From NCBI RefSeq assembly GCF_011386835.1, contig NC_088796.1, positions 26,553,011-26,617,010 of the forward strand: a DNA stretch of 64,000 bases, written 5' to 3'. Numbering within the stretch: position 1 is the first letter of the stretch; each line of letters opens with the position of its first letter. This document shows, in pieces, positions 55,280 to 64,000 of the stretch. A program made the translations under genes and the position numbers. Under the pieces are notes generated by a model that made no database searches, was not told the origin of the DNA, and was given only the letters and a program-made list of their open reading frames with translations. Source of the DNA: Chrysemys picta bellii. Taxonomy: Eukaryota; Chordata; Testudines; Emydidae.

Positions 55280-55995
55280 TTGTACATAGGAACATAATAG
55301 CACCATTCTGGGTTGGACTATGGTCAATCTTGCCCATTATTCGATCTCCAACAGTGGCCTGTACCAGAGCTTCAGGGGGAGTGTCCAGAACAGGGAAATT
55401 ATGGAGAGATCCACCCATCTTCCACTCCGGACTTCTGGTAGTCATGGCTAAAAGCCATTGATGGACCTATTCTACATGAACTTATTCAGTTCTTTTTTGA
55501 ACCCAGTTATATTTTTGGCCATCACAACATCCCAAGGCAATGAGTTCTACATGTTAGTTGTGCATTGTGTGAAAAAGTACTTCCTCTTGTTTGTATTAAT
55601 CCTGCTACTTATTAATTTCATTGGGTGACCTGGGTTTTGCACTGTGTGAAAAGGTAAATAATACATCCCCATTCACTTTTTCAATCCGTTCATGATTTTG
55701 TAGACTTCTATAATGTCCCCCTGTAGTTGTCTCTTTTCTAAGCTAAATAGCCCTAATCTTTTTAGTCTCTCCTCACATTTAAACCATTCCATACCCTTGA
55801 TCATCTTTGTTACCCTTCTCTGAACATTTTTCACTTCCACTATATTCTTTCTGAGGTGGAGTGACCAGAACTGCACACAGTATTCAATGTGTGGATACAC
55901 CATGAATTTAAATAGTGACATTATCTTTTCTATCTTATTTTCTATCCCTTTCCTTATATTTCCTAACATACTTTACCCTTTTTGACCACCACTTG
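55280..55995 (-). mobile_element. CR1 fragment, C-terminal ORF2 and 3' end, minus strand
   Basis: The minus frame 55673-55969 encodes VYPHIEYCVQFWSLHLRKNI and [20 protein letters not shown], homologous to the C-terminal region of CR1 ORF2. The plus-strand left part is the CR1 3' UTR in reverse (ATTCTGGGTTGGACTATGGT). Stops occur further left. Truncated before the RT catalytic core. Confidence 0.87.
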
Positions 55996-57305
55996 TCTTT
56001 AACTTCTGGATTAATGTGCAGGACATGGGGGTGGGGGCTCTAAGTTTAGATCAAGTGTTTGTCCATTTAGTTACAAAGCACAACACTTTGAAAGTCAGCA
56101 CTTTGATGCTGACAATGGAAGGGGGTTAACACTGAACATTTGTGGGTATTTCTATGGGAAATAACTATATTCTGCTTACTTAAGAGGCATTGATTTCCTA
56201 GCAGTCATTCTCTCATATGCAACACACTTACAGCAATAAACCAATATTTTCAAATATTTTTAGCAATTTTTTATTTAGCAAAATCAAACTATATAAAAAT
56301 CCCAACATATTAAACTGGATTGTTCAGAAAGGTGAACAAAGGGGAGGAGCTAGTTAGGAGGAAATGTGAGGCAAACTCGATAACAGAGGGATATATAGCA
56401 CCTCATTTTATCAAATCACTCCCCCATGTTCCTTTCCTTTGTCTTTCCTTGTCCTTTGTGGGATCACAAGGTGAAAGTGAACCTAAGGGGGTTTCTCATC
56501 ACAGAGACAGAATCCTAAAAGAGAAAACAGCATAGTACATAAATGATCTGTGCTAATAAATTGTTCAAGCCCCCCCCAACATCCATAATCACCCAGCGGG
56601 ACACACAGTGTCTTTCAACTGAACATGATACCCCCCTTATTTAAACCAACACTTTGCACTGCTTCACTATTCATACTGGCCCCAGTGCTACATGACAACT
56701 AACAGCTGAAAGAATAAATCAAGGATACTGGCCCTTAGAAGCACTCACTTGACCTTACTTGACGTGACCTGTAATATCTCATTGGCTGGGGAGGGGAGTA
56801 GCCTTTCTCTAGGGAAAGTAATCACATCCTCCCTAATTTTTCTTTTCTGAATGTGTGTGTGTGTATTTGGGGGGAGGAGGGTTGTCAGAGAGGAAATATT
56901 CTCCCTCTACTTCCACCCCAGAGATTATTTTCAGGAAACCACAATATAAATCTTTATTCTGCAGGGAAGTATTTGTCATGTGAAAAATGTTAATAGTAAT
57001 CCTGTATCACACTGAATGGGAGGGCTTGGGGGGCGGGCGCTCAATGGTTATTTTTTGGCCTGGCCACAGTTGCACAGGGGAGTGGTTGAGGGAGTTGTAA
57101 ATTTTTACGACTACATTTCCAAATATTGTCAAAGGGGCCTAGAGTTGTGCTTTCAAATCCATTTGTGCATCTAAATCAAAATATAACCAGAATCTTACAC
57201 TACATGCTAATGCGTCTAAGAAAATGGGTCACATTTTCAAAAAATGCACATGACCAACTCTTCATGCACAAACACCTGTGCATGCAAGCATTAGAATCCA
57301 TCACC
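55996..57305. other. Intergenic, nothing recognised
   Basis: No defensible gene or repeat border. A short GT run lies near 56852-56865. Confidence 0.42.
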
Positions 57306-57312
57306 TGCATGC

Positions 57313-57545
57313 ACAGGTATTAGGCCATGTTCACACTGCACTTTCATTATTAAAACTTTTGTTGCTCAGGGGTGTGGACCCTCACCCCCAAATGATAAAA
57401 GTTTTAATGGCGAAAAGTGCCGTTGTGAACAACGCTTTGTCAGTGGGCGACACTTTCCTAGCGACTAAGCTACCTCCCCTTGTCGGGGGATGGGGAGTTA
57501 TTTTGTCACCGGGATCTAGTGTGCGGATCTAGCTTTCCTAAACCG
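57313..57545. mobile_element. Possible MITE-type repeat
   Basis: GGCCATGTTCACACTGCACT begins the region and GATAAAAGTTTTAATGGCG opposes TTATTAAAACTTTTGTTG, an internal inverted pair of about 17 bp. The right end and duplication are unclear. Confidence 0.35.
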
Positions 57546-58145
57546 AAACACCCTCAGGGTCCCAAACTTTGATTACTCACTCTGGTCCAAAAGGGGCAAC
57601 AATCTGATACATCATCTGACAGTGCGTCCATAATACCTATGAGTAAAATATGTAGTCACCGATCAGATCTTAGCAAAAAACAGAAAGGACTTGCGGTTTC
57701 AAGCTTCTGATTTTCTTTCAGGGGGGTAGATTCACAAAGGGACATGGGCATTGTGATGCTCAGAGTCACCATGCCTAATTTTTAGGCTCCTAGAAAATCA
57801 TTGGGATTCACAGATCCTGGGTTTGGCACCTAAACTCCCTATACAATGAATGGAGAAAGATAGCTGCCTAAGACTGTGATTCAAAAAGACAGCTCTCTTG
57901 AGTGGGCAGCCACTTAAAATAGCCCACGGGAGATGCTGAGGAGATGGGGAGTGCTGAGCCTTGCCCACTCAGGGCAGAGGGAGGCACCTATCTCTGCTTG
58001 GGATTCATAATCATGAATTTTTTCCTGGAGTCAGGCACCTGTGGCATTTCTTGCAAGAAACAACACTTGCAGTCATAGCAGGAGGAGCTCCTGAAAGCTG
58101 GCAATCAGGGCAAGAGACGCAGTAATCTGTGATGTCTCAAAACAC
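57546..58145. other. Intergenic, nothing recognised
   Basis: No gene or repeat border supported. Confidence 0.42.
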
Positions 58146-58745
58146 CCCAGGCCAGTAAAAGCAGGCCATGGGACAATTGGAGGGTTTCTCCTTCCCTAGA
58201 TGCCCTGCCCAGGGGACCTCACGGTCCAAGTGGAGTATCTCCCACATTTTCTCATGCAGCAGTTGGACCTCAGTTTCCCAGTCTGTCTCGCTTGCTGTAC
58301 ATGATAAGCTTTTTCTCCCCGTAATTCAAAATGGGGCCATTGTTTCTTTTTCTGGGGGTTGGGGGCTATCACTTCCTCATTTACCACCACTAATTGATCA
58401 TATGCATGGGAGAAGGTGGGGGGCCACCCATGGTTCCCACACAAAATTGGTATCTTGGGCAAGGATCTCTGCATAGGCTTTATAGGTCTCAGCTTTGTGC
58501 AGAGGACTTGGGTGGGATATGGGTTGAACTCTTTGGCATGATGGTCCCTCACCAGGGTTGTCGAGTTCACTCACCCCTACCCATGCAGGTTCCATAGAGG
58601 AATGACTTAGATCCTGAGATGATGTTTTTCTTGTTCTGCCAGGACCTCACCAAATTGTTCCCAGTCCCTGCTTAGTATAACTGAGTAGGCCAGCATGGTT
58701 GCTAAGCCCACCCACATGCTTGTTGAATGTTCCCCCACTTTCAAT

Positions 58746-59292
58746 CAGGGCCGGCTCCAGGCACTAGATGAGCAAGCTGGTGCTTGGGATGGCAGATTGT
58801 TGGAGGCGGCATTCCGCCCAATCCTAGGGCGGCACGGCCGCTTTTTTTGTTTTTGTTTTTTGTTCTTGTTCCGCTCCGGCTGCCCTGTAGGGGGCGGCGG
58901 TGCGGAGAACCAGGGCAGTCCTCTTCCTTCCCTCCCTGCCGACCGGAGCAGAGCCCTCGCGGCAGGAGATGGCGCAGCGGGAGGAGCCGCATGGCAGCGC
59001 CCCTGCTGTAGCCCTAGGGTGACCAGACAGCAAATGTGAAAAATCGGGACAGGGGGTGGGGGGTAATAGCAGCCTATATAAGAAAAAGACCCAAAAATCA
59101 GGACTGTCCCTATAAAATCGGGACATCTGGTCACCCTATGTAGCCCTGGCCGCCCCCTTCTCTCTCTCCTGCCCGCTCCCTCCTCCCTCCCCCCCCCCGC
59201 TGGTCCCCCTGCACCTGCGCTCCAGCTGCGCCGCAGGTTTTTGTTTTTTTTTTTTTTTGCTTGGGGCGGCCAAAAAGCCAGAGCCAGCCCTG
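58746..59292. mobile_element. Non-autonomous hAT element (CAGGGCCGGCTC family), copy 3
   Basis: Left CAGGGCCGGCTCCAGGCACT and right AGAGCCAGCCCTG are inverted repeats. The exact 8-bp duplication CTTTCAAT is at 58738-58745 and 59293-59300. Its internal order is inverted relative to copy 2 (AGCTGGTGCTTGGGATGGC at the left, GCTTGGGGCGGCCAAAAAGC at the right). It contains a second hAT at 59015-59138. Confidence 0.93.
59015..59138. mobile_element. 124-bp hAT MITE nested inside another hAT
   Basis: Ends TAGGGTGACCAGACAG and CATCTGGTCACCCTA. The exact 8-bp duplication TGTAGCCC is at 59007-59014 and 59139-59146. Its subterminal AATCGGGACAG and CTGTCCCTATAAAATCGGGAC words are inverted. It post-dates its host element. 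Confidence 0.93.
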
Positions 59293-60167
59293 CTTTCAAT
59301 CATACTTGCTGTGTGGGATAGGGCTTTATGTCCCCATGGACACACTGGAGGAATATTGTTCCCCCCGTGTCCTTCCCTGGGTCTGTGAGCTGCTGGTGGA
59401 TAAGGGTCTGATTACATCCCGAGTCCATCAGCCCTATTACTTTCTTTCTCTCCCCCACACTAGGACTATTAGCTTGGCAGGACTTTTCTTATGGGCCCTA
59501 GACTGGTGCATACTTGCCTGAAGTTGAATTCCATATAGGGGCTGTCTCTACAGAAGGGACCCATCTGCTCACAGAGGAAGCACTTCCTGTTGGATAGCAT
59601 AGATGTCAGGGTTTGGGTTGGCAAGCCATTGCCATGTTGGTCTGACCTCTTTGTGGCTTCACAATGGGTTCTACTAGATGGTACCAAAGACCCTTATGGG
59701 TGGCAGAGGGTTCTGACAAGCTACAGTCCTTCCTTGCTGCTCTGGTGTGGGGATCTAGCTTCTTTTCTTCAGTCAGGGGTCCTTGTGGAGCCTGGCTGGG
59801 CCTTGTACCTCCCATCAATGGCTCTTGGCAAGTCTCTCTATCCTTCTGTGACCAGCCTCCGGGCATTCTGGGGGTGACAGGGGGTGGTAGGCAGCTAGGT
59901 AGTTTTCTAGAATATTCACAGCATTCTTCAGGGTCTCAGGCCAATGCCCATCCTCCTGCTGGTAAAATCTGGACAAATTGTTCTATGAGTATGAGCTCTG
60001 CCACCTATACCCCCAACCAGGGCTCTGGTTTCAACCTCCACCAGCAGTGATCTTTTAACTTCTGGGCCACCATCCACAGGTGTCTCCCCCTGGGTGTTAT
60101 GCCTCCTCCCAGGACCGTCACAGGTGGGTCTCCTTGGTTATGTCTAAATAGAGCATGCAAAACCATG

Positions 60168-60356
60168 CTCTAAAGTGTCCCTAGCCTCTGTTTGCCAGAA
60201 GCTGGGAATGGGCAAAAGGGGATGGATCACTTGATGATTACTTGTTCTTTTCATTCCCTTTGAAACACGTGGCATTGGCCACTGTTGGAAGACAGGATAC
60301 TGGGCCTGATGGACCTTTGGTCTGAGCCAGTATGGTCATTCTTATGTTCTTATGCA
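60168..60356 (+). mobile_element. CR1 3'-end fragment
   Basis: CTAAAGTGTCCCTAGCCTCT to CATTCTTATGTTCTTATG matches the 3' UTR of the CR1 copy at 41610-41800 at high identity. A short 5'-truncated insertion within the gypsy-type relic. Confidence 0.9.
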
Positions 60357-61490
60357 ATTGAGGATCACCTTTTTTACCTTCACTTAATCTCGGGCCAATG
60401 CTGAGTCGAGTTCCCAGTAGGCGGTTTGAACTGGTTCTAATAAATGGGGCACCTAGCACGGCCCAGTGTTCTGGGGCCCATCCTGTGGTGGATGCCACCC
60501 ACTCAAAAGTAGCGAGAATGTCTCAGGATTGTTATCTGGGTCCATCGTGGCCAGCTTCACCAGGATGGGCGTCATACGGGGGAAGCAGGGTTAGTGTTCA
60601 CTCTCCGCCCCCCTCCACTCCCCCCCGGTCGCCCCTGGAGGCTGGAGCACAGTCAGCATTTATTCTGTTGCTGCTCCTGTTGGCACTGGCTAATTCCCTT
60701 ATCAGCTGTTTCTGTTGTTGTTGCTGGGTGGCCTGCTGCTGCTGATTTTCAGTCACCCATTTTAACAGCCACTCTAGATCCACATCTCTTAAGGGTCTTT
60801 TTTAACTCCAGAACCTCTCTTGTGGGGATCTTTTCTTTTTCACAGCATGGCTGACTTAATACCCGTGTTCTCTACCACTTGTAAAAGGGTCCCTTGATGT
60901 TTTTTGCCCAGATGGTTGGAGAATCTGACCAAATTTGGTTATTTATGCTGGGTGTCTTCAGTGCAGGCCCCAACTTCTTTCTTTCTTACTTTTACTTTCA
61001 AGGAGCCCTGCCCTTTGCGGACTTTCTTAAGTCTCTCTGGCTTACCCTGGGAGTTCACTGCACTCTCCATAAGGTCAGGGAGAAGATCTCCTGGCTGGGA
61101 GTTACCTCTGAGGCTCCAGGAGTCCCTCCAGTTGACTGCAGTTTCCTCCCTTTAAAGTCATCCTCCCTACCATACATGCTTGACTGGTCTGGAGAGGTGG
61201 GGCTAACCCTGCCCCCAGGGCATCTCTGGCACCTTCCTCATCTGAATGGGGGGGTCTATACACCCTCTCACATAGGGATTTTGTGAATATCAGTGGTGCC
61301 TAAATCTGGCATGTCGGCAAATAAAGTAGTAGTTAGGCTCTTAAGTTCCTCTGTGAATCTAGCCCAGGGTCTCATTTTTTCAGTCTTTTTGCTTTTTAAC
61401 AACTTTTTAGTTACATGTATCTTAAGGAATTCAGATTATACCCAAGAATATCATCTTGGTTCTGGAGTGTAGAGATGGACTAGAATCTTA

Positions 61491-61566
61491 GGTGGCATAA
61501 ATTGGGATGGCTTCATGGACTTCAGTGAAGCTATGCTGATTTATGCCAGCTGAGAATTTGGCTCAG
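61491..61566. repeat. Foldback repeat with GGCATAAAT arms
   Basis: GGTGGCATAAATTGGGATGG, CTTCATGGACTTCAGTGAAG as a small palindromic centre, and CTGATTTATGCCAGCTGAG on the right. Among the best-preserved members of this class in the window. Confidence 0.62.
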
Positions 61567-64000
61567 TGCCTGACCACAAGAAAAAACTTATCTGTCTTCT
61601 CTCACTTTTCAGGAAGTGCCATCTTGTGATATATGTAGGCTTTCTTCTTTTGCGCTCTCTAAATCACACAGCCCTTCAAATAAGGAAATACCAGAAATCA
61701 TGAATACTGGAAATCGTTTACCAGCTACTTCTTCACTGGGGGCTACCTTATAAGGACTAGCTGGAAAGCTCTCTATCATGGCACAATGATTAAACAACAC
61801 TGATAAATGGCTTGTTAAAGTTGAACAATGGTTGCTCAGACATCTTGAGATTGTCTGGCAAAAAAATACTTTGATGTTTATGTCTAGTAGATTGGAGGGA
61901 ATGATACAGTACAGTTATCTCCTGAAAATAGTATTATTCCATCCCTAATAATATAGCCACTTGTCAGTGACAGTATGAGTTATGTACATGGCAGATCTGC
62001 CTACGGGCTTCTTGTCTCCATGGCAAATCTGCCAAGGGGTTCATTTTTCTAACATGCATTCAAGTTTTCAGAAATTTGACAAAGTTTTTTATGTAGGAAT
62101 CAGTTTTATGAATCGGCATCTGTTGCTTAATTGTTCAAATTCTGCTGGTGGTTGACATTCTTTCCTCCATTTTTATAGATAAGGGTCTGATCCTGCACCT
62201 CTTCTTCATGTAAGTAGTCTTGACTTTTGTGAGTAGATCCATATGAGTAAGGGTTTGCAGGTTTGTGCCCCAGAATCTCTTGCTACTTATTAGGAAACCT
62301 ATTTTGATACATTTAGTTTCCATGTAACTTACGCTGTAATGACATGTAGATGATTTTTCCATGGAGCCTCCCCAATGACTTGTTTATAGTGCTCTTGCAG
62401 AGTGTAAATCATAACTCATTTGCTAGGTGTTTTTTTCCAGATTGAGCAAAAATATATTATTTAAAAATATTTTGTGCAAATAAATAAATAAATAAGTTTT
62501 CTTGAAACTGCAGTTCAGTGATTTAAGACTTGGAGAGGCTTATTTATTTATTTGTTTGTTTAGAGTGGTCCAGTATTGGTAATATTTACTATTTTTCATC
62601 ATGTGCTCTGAATTTTAGTATTTTTCCTGACAGCCTAGAAATAATTAACTGCCAAATTATATAAATTTTACCTCATTATACTATGAGGAATTTCGACCCT
62701 AATGTTCACAGCAAAGAACAGAAAAATTACATCATCATCGGTAAATATTAGAGTTACGCTTCAGAGCAATCCTTATGTTTTTGACTTTTAAGTTTATCAG
62801 TAGTGTGAGCAGACTGCAATTCTGTAGGATACGAATTCCTCAATTTTTCAAAAAATCAGTGTTTCCTTTAATTATTCATCCCAGCTTCAAGGAAAATATC
62901 ATACCATGTTTTATTTGTAAGTCCAGATTACTTTAAAATATTTACCAATACAATGAAATAAGACACAGATCCACAAAGAGTGATACATCTTAAAGCAGAT
63001 AGGTCTGACAATACACATGCATGCTAAATGTGTGTTTCTTTTTACATTGGAGGCTGAGACAGTTTAGCTTTAATCTCACACTGTTCACAACATAAAATGT
63101 ATCCTCTACTGCAAAGATAACTGTGCTGCTGAGTTTGCAGTGATGAAATAATAAAATTAACAGGAGAATTCACAGTTGGAGAAAGGACAGTAGAAAAAGA
63201 ATGACAAGGTAGTTTCTCCAGAGTTATAAGCAATTAGTCAATAAACATAGCCTTCCATACAAAGGGACAAAATCTAAAGAGAGAGTTCCTTTGGGCTGAA
63301 GTGATCTTGACCTGTCAGTGGAAAAGATCTGCAGGAGGGATGTATATGGGGCATGCAGAGGTCAAATGAAAGCCTAGAACATTGTATCTTGATGGCAGAT
63401 GAAGGTGATATTAGGTCTGATACTGTGAAGTGCTAAGCTCTACGCACTCACACTACAATCAAGGGGTGTAGAAGGTGCTAGGCACCTGACAAGGTCTAGG
63501 CCCATCGTTACATAATTCATTAAGGCTGGAATTTTCAAAGTCCCCTGATTTAGGGCCAGATTTTTAAGGGTGTTCAGGCACCTGAAGCTGCAAATAGGCA
63601 CCTAATGGATTTTCAAATGGGCCTAGTTGCCTAACTCCCATGGATTGCAGATACCTTCAAAAATTTGACCCTTAGGGTTCCAACTGCCATTGAATATCAA
63701 TAGTAAATTTTAAATCCCAGTCTATGTATTCATTTATAAACACTGTGTTGTATTCACATTTTACAATCAACATTTAAGATTCTCTTTGTATGTACAAGGA
63801 TTGTTCAGTGTTGAAACCTAGCTCAGCATTGGTCCCTGAACAGTCATGTGGTGCTTTGTGGGGCCAAATGGAAAATTAATTGTATATAATAAGCACCTTT
63901 TACCTCCAATAGGGAGGGGTGGACTCATGGTAATATTTTCTTTCACTTTGCCTTAATTTTGAGTCCAGAAATGTAGAGTAGGAAGGGTGGGGATGAAATT
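61567..64000. other. Intergenic, nothing recognised
   Basis: AT-rich sequence without a supported gene or repeat border. Contains a short AAAT-type run near 62477-62498 and TTTATTTG runs near 62542-62565. Confidence 0.42.

Larger units (their letters stand above)
58150..61270 (-). mobile_element. Second gypsy-type LTR element, decayed, minus strand
   Basis: The minus strand holds Gag-like relics. At about 60780-60600: DLEWLLKWVTENQQQQATQQ, the Gln-rich N-terminus typical of vertebrate gypsy Gag. At about 59590-59520: KCFLCEQMGPFCRDSPYMEF, a CCHC knuckle in which His is Pro and the last Cys is Ser. At about 59340: CPWGHKALSHTA-like residues where the protease region usually begins (V.G...YPT). 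The rest (58190-58740) gives unassigned frames. 60900-61270 may be 5' leader or LTR. No primer site or LTR pair was defined. It has been invaded by two nested hAT elements and a CR1 fragment. Confidence 0.55.

Overview
The window reads as intergenic DNA from a reptile genome, most likely a turtle, though a crocodilian or another sauropsid is possible. I infer this from repeat content: several CR1 LINE copies, a tRNA-headed SINE with a CR1-type tail, L2-like and L1-like LINE relics, Ty3/gypsy-type LTR elements, many short hAT-type transposons and Tigger-like MITEs. I found no host protein-coding exon, tRNA or rRNA gene that I could defend. Nearly all long open frames are transposon proteins or translations of GC-rich minisatellites.

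Layout. 1-6 kb: a Tigger-like MITE, an L2-like fragment and a decayed hAT transposase on the minus strand. 6-7.4 kb: a 5'-truncated CR1 with an uninterrupted reverse transcriptase frame. 7.5-15.9 kb: a minus-strand Ty3/gypsy-type LTR element with LTRs, a tRNA-Lys-type primer site, Gag zinc knuckle, RT and RNase H relics. It has been invaded by a 6-bp-TSD solo LTR, two hAT elements and a 2.2-kb insert with near-identical 250-bp inverted arms. 15.9-24.7 kb: a SINE, a MIR-like repeat, nested CR1 copies in opposite orientations and LTR-like sequence. 26.7-32 kb: a second Tigger-like MITE, a hammerhead-like repeat and an L1-like LINE split by a hAT element. 34.5-43.1 kb: two long GC-rich hAT elements, two CR1 copies and three more hammerhead-like repeats. 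44-56 kb: an L2-like LINE, a 13-unit minisatellite, three hAT elements, a (CA)n tract and a minus-strand CR1. 58-61.3 kb: a second decayed gypsy-type element with two hAT elements nested one inside the other. The last 2.4 kb holds nothing I recognise.

The most interesting signal is a family of short repeats (36743-36962, 37093-37181, 42948-43109, and a divergent copy near 29422). Their conserved centre resembles a type-I hammerhead ribozyme core. Three of the four insertions have 12-13 bp target-site duplications and stop at the same internal position. One is a perfect 93+93 bp palindrome with no spacer. This resembles ribozyme-bearing retroelements such as Penelope-like elements or retrozymes, but activity is unproven and stem I looks weak.
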